41,215 bases of DNA, taken from contig NZ_SLWU01000023.1 of assembly GCF_004345675.1 (NCBI RefSeq), forward strand, positions 1 to 41,215, read 5' to 3'. Shown here in pieces: positions 16,664-24,988 of the stretch. Under the pieces are notes generated by a model. That model worked only from the letters and a program-made list of their open reading frames with translations, did no database searches and was not told where the DNA came from. This DNA comes from Caldanaerobacter subterraneus. GTDB lineage: Bacteria; Bacillota; Thermoanaerobacteria; Thermoanaerobacterales; Thermoanaerobacteraceae. Position 1 is the stretch's first letter, and each line of letters opens with the position of its first letter. Position numbers and translations under genes: made by a program.

Positions 16664-17515
16664 ATGTTTGCCGATTTGCACATGCATTCAAAAGCTTCAG
16701 ATGGCACAAACTCTCCTCGCGAAGTAGTTAGATTAGCAAAAGCGCATGGACTTTCATGTATTGCATTGACAGACCACGATACAGTGGACGGCCTTCAAGA
16801 AGCAATAGAAGCATCTTTTGAACTTGGCATAGAAGTCATCCCTGGTATTGAATTTAACTGCTACTATAAAGACCAGGAAGTGCACATTTTAGGCTACTAC
16901 ATAGACTATGAAGATAGAGGCTTTGTTGACAAACTTGAAGAGATGAAAAAGCTTAGAAATGACAGAGCAAGAGCGATATTAAAAAAACTTAACGACTTAG
17001 GGATTAAAATCACTATCGAAGATGTGCTGGAGTTTACAAGTGAAAAGTTTATAGGAAGACCTCACATAGCAAGGGCCATGGTGAAGAAGAATTATGTGGG
17101 AAGTGTAAAAGAAGCTTTTGAGAAGTACATAGGAGTTGGAGGCCCTGCCTATGTAGAAAGATACCGCATCACTCCTATGGAGGCTATAGACTTGATCTTG
17201 GAAAATGGAGGAGTGCCTGTACTCGCTCATCCAGGACTTCTTTCTGATGACAGTGTCATTGAAGAGTTGGTAAAAAGAAACCTTGTAGGTATTGAGGTGT
17301 TTCATTCAAAACACACAGAAAGAGATGTTGAGAAATATTTTGAAAAAGCAAAGCAATACAATTTAATCATCACGGGAGGTTCAGATTTTCACGGGATAGA
17401 AGTTGATGGAAGAGACTTACTAGGTACAGTAAAACTGGATTATAAAAACGTAGAAATTTTAAAAAGTAAAGCTAGAAATTTGGATAGAAATTTGAAAACT
17501 TATAAGTTAAAATAA
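16664..17515 (+). CDS. PHP-domain phosphoesterase (TrpH/YciV type)
   Basis: A 283-residue protein of the polymerase-and-histidinol-phosphatase fold. Metal ligands are seen in ADLHMHSKASDGT, ALTDHDTVDG, GIEFNC, VLAHPG and GGSDFHG. Relatives hydrolyse nucleoside 3',5'-bisphosphates or trim RNA from the 5' end. The longest frame starts at 16589, but that start lies under the spoVS terminator; ATG 16664 gives the usual N-terminus and has AAAGG (9 bases away) and GGAGG upstream. Its substrate here cannot be told from sequence. Confidence 0.85.
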   Translation: MFADLHMHSKASDGTNSPREVVRLAKAHGLSCIALTDHDTVDGLQEAIEASFELGIEVIPGIEFNCYYKDQEVHILGYYIDYEDRGFVDKLEEMKKLRNDRARAILKKLNDLGIKITIEDVLEFTSEKFIGRPHIARAMVKKNYVGSVKEAFEKYIGVGGPAYVERYRITPMEAIDLILENGGVPVLAHPGLLSDDSVIEELVKRNLVGIEVFHSKHTERDVEKYFEKAKQYNLIITGGSDFHGIEVDGRDLLGTVKLDYKNVEILKSKARNLDRNLKTYKLK

Positions 17516-17552
17516 TAATTGTGATTCATATGACAATTTGGAGGTGTAAAAA

Positions 17553-18740
17553 TTGAATTTATCTCAAAATGCTTTACAAATTACTCCTTCAATGACTTTA
17601 GAGATAACGGCAAAAGCAAAACAGCTGAAAGCCCAAGGAGTGGATGTCATAGACTTTGGAGTCGGTGAACCGGATTTTGATACTCCTTCCTACATAAAAG
17701 AAGCTGCTATTGACGCTATAAAGAGAGGATATACTAAATACACTCCTTCATCAGGAATTCCCGAGTTAAAAAAGGCTATATGCGAAAAATTGCTAAAAGA
17801 TAACGGACTTAGTTACACTCCCGAACAAATTGTGGTTTCAAACGGCGCAAAACATTCGATATACAATGCTCTTTCTGCAATTTTAAATCCTGGCGATGAA
17901 GTGATAATACCTGTACCTTACTGGCTCAGTTATCCTGAAATGGTAAGATTAGCCTACGGAAAACCTGTTTTCGTTCATACAAAGGAAGAAAATGATTTTA
18001 AAATAACCGCTGAAGAGTTAGAAAATGCCATAACTCCAAAGACAAAAGCTATAATTTTAAATAGCCCAAACAATCCTTCAGGAGCTGTCTACACTAAAGA
18101 AGAGTTAGAAGAAATTGCCAGAGTAGTTGAAGAAGCAAATATTTTTGTGATTTCTGATGAAATATACGAAAAACTCATATACGAAGGAGAACACGTTAGC
18201 ATCGCTTCTTTTGGAGAAAAAATTAAAGAACTCACAATTGTAGTTAATGGCATGTCAAAGGCCTATGCCATGACTGGATGGAGAATAGGCTATACGGCTT
18301 CTTCACTAGAAGTTGCAAAAGTCATGTCAAATATTCAAAGTCACACTACATCAAACCCCAATTCAATTGCCCAGTACGCTAGCGTTGCTGCTTTACAAGG
18401 AGGAGAAGAAGAAATAGAAAAAATGAAAGAAGAATTTAACAGAAGAAGGCTTTATATGGTGGAGAGGGTAAATAAAATAAAAGATTTGAAATGTTCTACT
18501 CCAAAAGGAGCCTTTTATGTGATGGTAAATATAGAAAAATACATTGGTAGGGAGTTAAATGGAAAGACAATAAACGGTTCTTTGGACTTTGCAAGTGCTT
18601 TGATTGACGGAGCAAATGTAGCTGTGGTACCTGCTTTGCCTTTTGGAATGGACAACTATATAAGGATGTCCTACGCTACATCTCTTGAAAATATTAAGAA
18701 GGGCCTTGACAGAATTGAGGATTTTTTAAGTAAAAGCTGA
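17553..18740 (+). CDS. class I aminotransferase, aspartate aminotransferase type
   Basis: A 395-residue PLP enzyme of fold type I, subgroup I-gamma like Bacillus and Thermus aspartate aminotransferases. It shows DFGVGEPDFDTP at the start, NSPNNPSGAVY, ISDEIYEKLIYEG, the PLP-binding Lys in NGMSKAYAMTGWRIGY and the substrate-binding Arg in NYIRMSYATS. The start is a TTG with GGAGGTG about 7 bases upstream; the next Met is 14 residues in and would remove conserved sequence. It probably interconverts aspartate and oxaloacetate, though specificity cannot be fixed from sequence. A strong terminator follows. Confidence 0.9.
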   Translation: MNLSQNALQITPSMTLEITAKAKQLKAQGVDVIDFGVGEPDFDTPSYIKEAAIDAIKRGYTKYTPSSGIPELKKAICEKLLKDNGLSYTPEQIVVSNGAKHSIYNALSAILNPGDEVIIPVPYWLSYPEMVRLAYGKPVFVHTKEENDFKITAEELENAITPKTKAIILNSPNNPSGAVYTKEELEEIARVVEEANIFVISDEIYEKLIYEGEHVSIASFGEKIKELTIVVNGMSKAYAMTGWRIGYTASSLEVAKVMSNIQSHTTSNPNSIAQYASVAALQGGEEEIEKMKEEFNRRRLYMVERVNKIKDLKCSTPKGAFYVMVNIEKYIGRELNGKTINGSLDFASALIDGANVAVVPALPFGMDNYIRMSYATSLENIKKGLDRIEDFLSKS

Positions 18741-18764
18741 ATAAAGCGAATAAAAACGTAAACA

Positions 18765-18802
18765 AAAGCCCCTGTTTTTACATCTTACAGGGGCTTTAAT
18801 AA
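18765..18802 (+). terminator. intrinsic terminator between the aminotransferase and purB
   Basis: AAAGCCCCTGT (18765-18775) pairs perfectly with ACAGGGGCTTT (18787-18797) around an 11-base loop. The 3' side ends in TTT and is followed by AATAAA. Two other hairpins with an AGCCCCT core occur in the window, at 13146 and 41147. Confidence 0.75.
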
Positions 18803-18829
18803 ATATTTTAAAAGCAGGAGGAAGGAAAT

Positions 18830-20248
18830 ATGAGAGAGGTTTATGAAACACCTTTGGTCACAAGGTATGCGAGTAAAGAAATGGCACAAATTTTTTCTGA
18901 TGATGAGAAGTTTAAAACCTGGAGAAAATTGTGGGTGGCTTTAGCCAAAAGTGAAAAGGAATTAGGTCTTAATATAACTAATGAACAAATAGAAGAAATG
19001 GAAAAAAATATAGAAAATATAAATTATGAAGATGCGGAAAGGTTCGAAAAAGAATTCAGGCACGATGTAATGGCTCATATTCACGCTTATGGTCTTTTAT
19101 GCCCAAAAGCAAAGCCTATAATTCACTTAGGCGCAACTTCTGCGTTTGTAGATGACAATACGGATATTATTTTAATGGATAGAGGGCTTCAGCTAATTGA
19201 GAAAAAGCTTTTAAAAGCGATAAAAGTCCTCTCTGAATTTGCACTAAAATATAAAGATTTACCAACATTGGGTTATACTCACTTTCAGCCTGCTCAGCTG
19301 ACAACTGTAGGTAAAAGAGCCTGTCTCTGGATACAGGACCTGATCCTTGACCTTCAGGATTTAAGATACAGGCGTCAAAACATGATGCTGAGAGGAGTAA
19401 AAGGAACGACAGGTACTCAAGCTAGTTTTATGGAACTTTTTGATGGAGATGAGGAAAAGGTAAAAGAGCTTGACAGGTTGGTTGTAGAAAAGATGGGGTA
19501 TAAAAAATCCTTTCCTGTAACAGGTCAGACTTACACTCGAAAGTACGATTTTATGATTTTATCTGTGTTAAGTGGGATAGCTCAAAGTGCCCACAAGTTT
19601 AGCAACGACATAAGGCTTTTGCAACATTTAAGGGAAATCGAAGAACCTTTTGAAGAAAAGCAAATTGGTTCTTCTGCTATGGCCTATAAAAGAAATCCCA
19701 TGAGAAGTGAGAGGATGGCGGCCTTATGTAGATATGTGATTGTAACATTGCTCAATTCTTCCATTACAGCTTCCAATCAGTGGTTTGAAAGGACTCTGGA
19801 TGATTCTGCGAATAGAAGAATAGTGATTCCAGAGATGTTTTTGGCAACAGACGCTATTTTAAATCTCTATATAAACATAGCTTCCGGGTTGAAAGTGAAC
19901 GAAAAAGTGATTGAGAAAAACGTAAAAAGAGAACTTCCATTTATGGCTACAGAAAAAATTTTAATGGCGGCTGTGAAAAAGGGCGGAGATAGACAGGAAT
20001 TGCACGAAGCCATAAGAGTATATTCCTTAAAGGCTGCTGAAGAAGTAAAAAATGGCGAAGACAATAGACTGCTTGAGTATATCAAGCAGGATAAAAGATT
20101 TGGCCTTTCTCATGAGGAAATTCTTGACCTTACTGATCCAAGAAAGTTTACAGGCAGATCTGCAAATCAGGTAAAGGAATTTATTGAAGACCATGTAAGA
20201 CCTCTTCTTGATGGGATAGAAGACATAGAAGTCAAAGTAGAAGTTTAA
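18830..20248 (+). CDS. purB: adenylosuccinate lyase
   Basis: A 472-residue enzyme of the fumarase/aspartase superfamily that splits SAICAR and adenylosuccinate in purine synthesis. It shows [20 protein letters not shown], the [11 protein letters not shown] block, [19 protein letters not shown] with the catalytic His, and the signature loop [12 protein letters not shown] carrying the catalytic Ser. GGAGG precedes the ATG, just after the terminator. No other pur gene is nearby, so this copy stands apart from the purine operon. Confidence 0.95.
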   Translation: MREVYETPLVTRYASKEMAQIFSDDEKFKTWRKLWVALAKSEKELGLNITNEQIEEMEKNIENINYEDAERFEKEFRHDVMAHIHAYGLLCPKAKPIIHLGATSAFVDDNTDIILMDRGLQLIEKKLLKAIKVLSEFALKYKDLPTLGYTHFQPAQLTTVGKRACLWIQDLILDLQDLRYRRQNMMLRGVKGTTGTQASFMELFDGDEEKVKELDRLVVEKMGYKKSFPVTGQTYTRKYDFMILSVLSGIAQSAHKFSNDIRLLQHLREIEEPFEEKQIGSSAMAYKRNPMRSERMAALCRYVIVTLLNSSITASNQWFERTLDDSANRRIVIPEMFLATDAILNLYINIASGLKVNEKVIEKNVKRELPFMATEKILMAAVKKGGDRQELHEAIRVYSLKAAEEVKNGEDNRLLEYIKQDKRFGLSHEEILDLTDPRKFTGRSANQVKEFIEDHVRPLLDGIEDIEVKVEV

Positions 20249-20261
20249 AAACTTTCACTTT

Positions 20262-20310
20262 CCACATCCCAATATCATAAAATAGGATTGAAAATGATAT
20301 TGGGATGTGG
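20262..20310 (+). promoter_or_regulatory. 17-bp perfect hairpin covering the spoVK start region
   Basis: CCACATCCCAATATCAT (20262-20278) and its exact reverse complement at 20294-20310 flank a 15-base loop. The right arm contains the first possible ATG of the next gene (20305) and ends 6 bases before the second (20317). No T-run follows, so it is not a standard terminator. It may hide the translation start or serve as an operator. Confidence 0.6.
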
Positions 20311-20316
20311 TGTGAT

Positions 20317-21213
20317 ATGGGAATATGGCCCGTATTTTTTGAAGGGTATAGAATTGAAAAGAAGGCAGAAAAAGAGATATCTAAGGAATTGGAACAGGTG
20401 GATGAGAAAAAGCTGCAGGAAGAGGCTTTAAGAGAATTAAATTCTCTCATAGGGCTTCATAAAGTGAAAGAGATTATTTATGAAATTTACGCTTTTTCTC
20501 AACTTCAGATGAAGCGCAAAAAAGAAGGCCTTGCCACTGACTCCATAGTGCTTCATATGATTTTCAAAGGCAATCCTGGGACAGGGAAGACCACTGTGGC
20601 GAGGATTCTTGGGAAGCTCTTAAAAGGCATAGGTGTGCTGGAGAAGGGGCATGTGGTAGAAGTTGAAAGAGCAGACCTTGTGGGGGAGTACATAGGACAT
20701 ACAGCCCATAGGGTGAGGGAAAATATGAAAAAAGCCTTGGGAGGCATTTTGTTTGTAGATGAAGCGTATTCTCTGGCAAGGGGTGGAGAAAAAGACTTTG
20801 GCAAAGAAGCCATAGATACTTTAGTAAAAGAAATGGAAGACAATAGAAACAAATTCATTTTAATTCTGGCAGGTTACAAATACGAGATGGAATATTTTTT
20901 GAACACAAATCCGGGCTTAAGGTCCAGATTCCCGATACAAATAGATTTTCCAGATTACACAATTGAAGAACTCCTGCAGATTGCTGAAGTTATGGTAAAA
21001 AACAGGCAGTACAAACTGACAGAAAGTGCAAAGAGAAAGCTTATGAAGATACTGATAAAAAATGATGCCTCTAGAGAGATGGGGAATGCCAGAATGGTGA
21101 GAAATATCATTGAAAAAGCAATAAGAAAGCAGGCTGTGAGGGTTTTGAATAAAGTAAATATAACAAAGGAAGATTTAATAACAATAGACAGCATTGACAT
21201 ACGTGAAGATTAA
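20317..21213 (+). CDS. spoVK: SpoVK-like AAA ATPase
   Basis: About 298 residues: a single AAA domain of the CbxX/CfqX-SpoVK family. Walker A is FKGNPGTGKTTVARIL, Walker B GGILFVDEAYSLARGG, and the AAA C-terminal lid has GNARMVRNIIEKAIRKQAVR. In Bacillus SpoVK acts in spore maturation. It starts at ATG 20317 or 20305; both lie within or just after the 17-bp hairpin and neither has a strong ribosome binding site. Its stop overlaps that of the convergent hydrolase gene by 3 bases. The family assignment is firm, the sporulation role inferred. Confidence 0.87.
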   Translation: MGIWPVFFEGYRIEKKAEKEISKELEQVDEKKLQEEALRELNSLIGLHKVKEIIYEIYAFSQLQMKRKKEGLATDSIVLHMIFKGNPGTGKTTVARILGKLLKGIGVLEKGHVVEVERADLVGEYIGHTAHRVRENMKKALGGILFVDEAYSLARGGEKDFGKEAIDTLVKEMEDNRNKFILILAGYKYEMEYFLNTNPGLRSRFPIQIDFPDYTIEELLQIAEVMVKNRQYKLTESAKRKLMKILIKNDASREMGNARMVRNIIEKAIRKQAVRVLNKVNITKEDLITIDSIDIRED

Positions 21214-22049
21214 GTCTTAAAAAAGATCCTGTAGGCATTTTCGCCTTCTATTTTTATTTTTAGCTGTTCTTCTAAATCTACTTTTTCCCATTCTTTGTAA
21301 TAGCGCAAAGGAGAGAGCAAAGGAAAGTCACTCCCAAACAAAATCTTGTCTTCTATTCCAATTATTTTTACTGCACGGTATATTTGTGGAATATAAAGGT
21401 AAGGAGAAGCAGCAGTGTCATAATAGACATTTTTTAAAGTCTCTTTAACTTCAGGCATTAATTCATAAAAAAGAAGTCCTCCGCCCCAGTGAGCGTAAAT
21501 TATCACATTGTCTGGATTGTTTAAAGCAAAGGAATAAGCCTGCTCGGGGCCCATTTTACCTTTTCCTGGATAGTAATGTCCTACCAGCTCATTTACATGC
21601 ATCAATATTGGGAGATTTAATTCGCGGCAGATAGAAGCAAATTTGCCTATTTCATCTTGCTTGCTTATATCCACCCTCACAGCTTCGGGAATTATCTCGC
21701 CAACCCCTTTTAGTCCTTTTTCAACACACCTTATGATCTCTTTTTCTGTGTCTTTGTGATTTAAAGGTACGACAGCAAAACCTATAAATCTATCTGGGTA
21801 CCTTTTTACTACTTCTATCACATAATCATTAAATTCTCTTGCAAGCCCCATATCCAAACAGGAGAAACCAAAAACCACTGCTTTATCTATACCAGCCTTT
21901 TTCATCTCTTCCAACACATCTTCTGCTGTTGCGAATTTTGCTTTAGGGCTTGAGTGCAGCAGTTTGAAATGTTCATCCCTCTCCATGTTTTTATCAATAT
22001 TCTTTATAAATTCTGGAGGCAATATATGTACATGGGAATCTATTCTCAC
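21210..22049 (-). CDS. amidohydrolase-family metal-dependent hydrolase
   Basis: A 279-residue TIM-barrel enzyme of the amidohydrolase_2 family. Metal-binding and active-site segments are DSHVHILPPEF at the start, ILMHVNELVG, IYAHWGGGLLFYE and FGSDFPLLSP near the end. Relatives are decarboxylases or hydrolases of small carboxylic acids; no substrate can be assigned. The longest frame begins GTG 22055, but AGAAGG lies directly against it; GTG 22049 has a 7-base spacing and gives the usual start. It faces spoVK tail to tail. Confidence 0.8.
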   Translation of the reverse strand: MRIDSHVHILPPEFIKNIDKNMERDEHFKLLHSSPKAKFATAEDVLEEMKKAGIDKAVVFGFSCLDMGLAREFNDYVIEVVKRYPDRFIGFAVVPLNHKDTEKEIIRCVEKGLKGVGEIIPEAVRVDISKQDEIGKFASICRELNLPILMHVNELVGHYYPGKGKMGPEQAYSFALNNPDNVIIYAHWGGGLLFYELMPEVKETLKNVYYDTAASPYLYIPQIYRAVKIIGIEDKILFGSDFPLLSPLRYYKEWEKVDLEEQLKIKIEGENAYRIFFKT

Positions 22050-22109
22050 ATACACACCTTCTTTTCTTGGTAAATTGCTTTTATAGATAAATTATATCAC
22101 CTTTTCGTG

Positions 22110-22138
22110 TTTTCACAAACTCTTTTGAGTGCTATAAT
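22110..22138 (+). promoter_or_regulatory. promoter of the YnbB-like gene
   Basis: TTTTCA at 22110-22115 and TATAAT at 22133-22138 are 17 bases apart. The leader is about 35 bases and contains GAGAGGTTG (22166-22174), which serves as the ribosome binding site. Confidence 0.55.
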
Positions 22139-22179
22139 AGTATTGCTTGTAAACTTAAGACTAGAGAGAGGTTGATAAA

Positions 22180-23448
22180 ATGACATCGCAGGAATTTTTA
22201 AAAAACAACTTTAATATTCCGCCAAAAGTCATTGAATTGATAGAAAGCGCTGAAAAGAGCTGTTTAGATATATTTAAAAAAATTGATGAAATAGTCGAGT
22301 ACAACCAGTACAAAGTGATATACCATTTTCAAAAGAATAAATTGAGCGATATTCACTTTAATGGAACCACAGGTTATGGATACGGCGATATTGGAAGAGA
22401 TGTGATAGAAAAAATATATGCTGGCATTTTTGGAGCAGAAGACGCCTTAGTAAGGCCTCAAATCGTTTCTGGAACCCATGCCATATCAATTGTACTTTTC
22501 GGCAATTTAAAACCAAATGAAGAGCTAATTTCGGCTTCTGGAAAGCCCTATGATACATTAGAAGAGGTGATAGGTATAAAAGGGGAGGGGAGGGGAAGTT
22601 TAAGAGAGTGCGGTATTATTTATAAGGAAGTTCCTCTTCTTGAAAATGGGGAAATGGATGTAGAAGGCATAAAAAAGGCCATAACTTCAAAAACAAAGAT
22701 GATAATGATTCAAAGGTCAAAGGGATATGATTATAGAAAGTCCTTTACTATAGCGGAAATAGGGGAAGTGATTAAAGAGATAAGAAAAGTAAAAGAGGAC
22801 ATAATAGTCTTTGTAGATAATTGTTATGGTGAGTTCACAGAAAAAAAAGAACCTACGGAAGTAGGGGCTGATATCGTAGCTGGTTCTCTCATAAAAAACA
22901 TAGGAGGAGGGATTGCACCTACAGGAGGCTACGTGGTGGGTAAAAAAGAACTTGTGGAAAATGCTTCTTATAAGCTTTACGCTCCAGGAATAGGAAAAGA
23001 AGTAGGGCCCTCCCTTGGCTTTAATAGACTGATACTTCAAGGCCTGTTTTTTGCTCCAAAAGTAGTTGGAGAAGCTTTAAAGGGGGCAGTACTTCTTTCA
23101 AAAGTCATGTCGGATTTGGGTTATGAAGTACTGCCGGAATACAATGAAGAGAGGACAGATATAGTACAGGCTGTAAAATTTAGAACAGAGAAAGAGCTCA
23201 TATCCTTTATTCAAGGAATACAGTTGGGCTCTTATGTTGATGCTCATGTACTTCCCGAACCTTGGGACATGCCAGGCTATCAGGACAAGGTGATAATGGC
23301 AGCAGGCGGATTTATTCAAGGTTCTTCTATAGAGCTAAGCGCCGATGCGCCTATAAGAGAGCCTTATACTGCCTATGTACAGGGAGGCTTGAGTTATCCT
23401 CAAGTTAAATTGGCCATATCCATAGCTCTCAGCAGAATTTATTCTTGA
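22180..23448 (+). CDS. YnbB-type PLP enzyme (methionine gamma-lyase family)
   Basis: A 422-residue protein of the Met_gamma_lyase-like family, once called aluminium resistance protein. It shows HFNGTTGYGYGDIGRD, RPQIVSGTHAISIVLFGNLK, FVDNCYGEFTE with the PLP-binding Asp, and the Lys-bearing GSLIKNIGGGIAPTGGYVVG. The real reaction is not established in the family. In Firmicutes it lies near hfq and miaA, as here, but facing them. Its last 10 bases overlap the 3' end of the convergent recombinase gene. AGAGAGAGG precedes the ATG. Confidence 0.87.
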   Translation: MTSQEFLKNNFNIPPKVIELIESAEKSCLDIFKKIDEIVEYNQYKVIYHFQKNKLSDIHFNGTTGYGYGDIGRDVIEKIYAGIFGAEDALVRPQIVSGTHAISIVLFGNLKPNEELISASGKPYDTLEEVIGIKGEGRGSLRECGIIYKEVPLLENGEMDVEGIKKAITSKTKMIMIQRSKGYDYRKSFTIAEIGEVIKEIRKVKEDIIVFVDNCYGEFTEKKEPTEVGADIVAGSLIKNIGGGIAPTGGYVVGKKELVENASYKLYAPGIGKEVGPSLGFNRLILQGLFFAPKVVGEALKGAVLLSKVMSDLGYEVLPEYNEERTDIVQAVKFRTEKELISFIQGIQLGSYVDAHVLPEPWDMPGYQDKVIMAAGGFIQGSSIELSADAPIREPYTAYVQGGLSYPQVKLAISIALSRIYS

Positions 23449-24392
23449 GATAAGGGGTTTTTATTCACAGCCTCTCTAAGCTGTGAGTCGTCCACATGTG
23501 TGTAAATCTGCGTGGTTGAAACGTTAGAATGCCCCAAAAGCTTTTGCAATGTACGTATATCTACGTTTCCGTACCTGTACATTAAAGTAGCTGCTGTGTG
23601 GCGAAGTTTGTGAGCAGAGTATTTCTTGCCTTCTAAATTAGCATGTTTTAAATGCTTTTTAACCAAGTATTGAACAGTTTTTACGCTTATCCTCTTCAGT
23701 CTTTTACTCAAAAACAGGGCCTTTTTGTCTTTCACGCCTTCTTTGGGCCTTACTTTGAGGTAATCGCTTATAGCCTTTATACAAGCCTCATTTAGGTAGA
23801 TAGTCCGCTGCTTATTTCCTTTTCCTATGACAGTCAATTTGTCTTCTTTTATATCATCAAGATTTATATTTACAAGCTCTGAAACCCTTAAACCACAGTT
23901 TAGAAAAAGAGTTATAATAGCGTAATCTCTTTCTTTAAAAGGACCATCTATAGAGTTTAAAAGCTTTTTGCTTTCTTCTAAGGTCAGATAAATAGGATGC
24001 CTTACTGAAAGTTTAGGAGATTCTAATTCCTGTGTAGGATTTTTACTTATGACTTTTGCTTTTCTGTAAAGGTAATTGTAAAAAGACCTTAGACTTGCAA
24101 CTTTTCTTGCGCGAGCAGGGGGAGTATTAGACCTTTCATTTGTCACAAAAGAAAGATAGGCATAAAGGTCGTTTAAATCAACAGACTCTATAAGGTCGAT
24201 ATCAACGTCAGAAATGTTTATTTCATCAAAGGGAATATCATCGCTTACTTTTCCGCGCCTTTTCTTTAAAAAGCGGAAAAATAAAATAAGGTCATAAGCG
24301 TAAGCCTTTATAGTATTAGGTGACCTGGCTTTTACAGTGGAGAAGTAGTTCAGAAACTCTTCCAATATAGGGGGATACTTTAAAGCCTCCAT
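23439..24392 (-). CDS. tyrosine recombinase/integrase (XerC/XerD-like)
   Basis: A 317-residue protein with an N-terminal SAM-like core-binding domain (LEEFLNYFSTVKARSPNTIK) and a complete catalytic domain. The catalytic set is Arg in NCGLRVSELVNI, Lys in GKGNKQRTIY, His and Arg in SAHKLRHTAATLMY, His in LLGHSNVSTTQIYTHV, and the nucleophilic Tyr in the same segment. AAAGGAGC upstream of ATG 24392 sets the start; the frame extends 36 codons further up without a ribosome binding site and across the palindrome. It may be the chromosome dimer recombinase or a relative of it. No attachment site or prophage is visible, but a loxP-like palindrome lies in its promoter. Confidence 0.85.
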   Translation of the reverse strand: MEALKYPPILEEFLNYFSTVKARSPNTIKAYAYDLILFFRFLKKRRGKVSDDIPFDEINISDVDIDLIESVDLNDLYAYLSFVTNERSNTPPARARKVASLRSFYNYLYRKAKVISKNPTQELESPKLSVRHPIYLTLEESKKLLNSIDGPFKERDYAIITLFLNCGLRVSELVNINLDDIKEDKLTVIGKGNKQRTIYLNEACIKAISDYLKVRPKEGVKDKKALFLSKRLKRISVKTVQYLVKKHLKHANLEGKKYSAHKLRHTAATLMYRYGNVDIRTLQKLLGHSNVSTTQIYTHVDDSQLREAVNKNPLSQE

Positions 24393-24427
24393 AAATGAAA
24401 GCTCCTTTCTTTTTATAGTCCAAAATC

Positions 24428-24459
24428 TAATTATACGAAATAGATATTTCGTATAATTA
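24428..24459 (-). promoter_or_regulatory. loxP-like 14-bp perfect palindrome over the recombinase promoter
   Basis: TAATTATACGAAAT (24428-24441) and its exact reverse complement ATTTCGTATAATTA (24446-24459) flank AGAT. On the minus strand the proximal arm contains TATAAT (24430-24435), a likely -10 element, about 38 bases upstream of the recombinase ATG. It could be a repressor operator or a recombination target. Confidence 0.6.
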
Positions 24460-24508
24460 CATAATCTATGGTACCACACAAACAAGGAAAAATCAAGCAC
24501 AAAAACTA

Positions 24509-24540
24509 AAAGAGAATCCCAAAACTTAGGGATTCTCTTT
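24509..24540 (-). terminator. intrinsic terminator of the hfq-proC-rnhA side
   Basis: AAAGAGAATCCC pairs perfectly with GGGATTCTCTTT around an 8-base loop. On the minus strand it is followed by TTTTAGTTTTTG. The upstream arm of the stem encodes the last rnhA codons. Confidence 0.8.
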
Positions 24541-24987
24541 TATGTGTTTTTTTATTTGTTCTGTGGCCAGTCTGTCGCACAAGTTGTTGTACTCATTATC
24601 AGAATGACCTTTAACCTTAATCCAGTTTATCTGATGCGGTTTAGAAACTTCTAATAACTCTTTCCATAAGTCCTGATTTTCTACTGGAGTTTTGTCAGAT
24701 TTAAGCCAGTTGTTCTTCTGCCACTTTTCAATCCATCCCTCATTAAAAGCGTTTATTAAATAACTGCTGTCGCTATATAAATTCACCTTACAAGGCCTTT
24801 TTAAAGCCTTTAAACCCTCAATGGCTGCCTTTAATTCCATCCTGTTATTTGTGGTGTTTTCTTCAAACCCTGATATTTCTTTTTTTATTCCTTTATATAT
24901 CAAAACTGCCGCCCAGCCGCCTGGTCCAGGATTGCCGCTGCAAGCCCCATCTGTGTAGATTTCTACTATTTCGTTATTATTTTTCAT
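24526..24987 (-). CDS. rnhA: ribonuclease HI
   Basis: A 153-residue enzyme that cuts the RNA strand of RNA-DNA hybrids. The four catalytic acids are visible in EIYTDGACSGNPGPGGWAA, NNRMELKAAIEGL, NLYSDSSYLINA and NNLCDRLATEQI. It has the basic protrusion (GWIEKWQKNNWL) and lacks an N-terminal hybrid-binding domain, so it is the bacterial type HI. The gene begins 1 base after the proC stop and ends inside its own terminator. Confidence 0.95.
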   Translation of the reverse strand: MKNNNEIVEIYTDGACSGNPGPGGWAAVLIYKGIKKEISGFEENTTNNRMELKAAIEGLKALKRPCKVNLYSDSSYLINAFNEGWIEKWQKNNWLKSDKTPVENQDLWKELLEVSKPHQINWIKVKGHSDNEYNNLCDRLATEQIKKHIKENP

Positions 24988-24988
24988 T

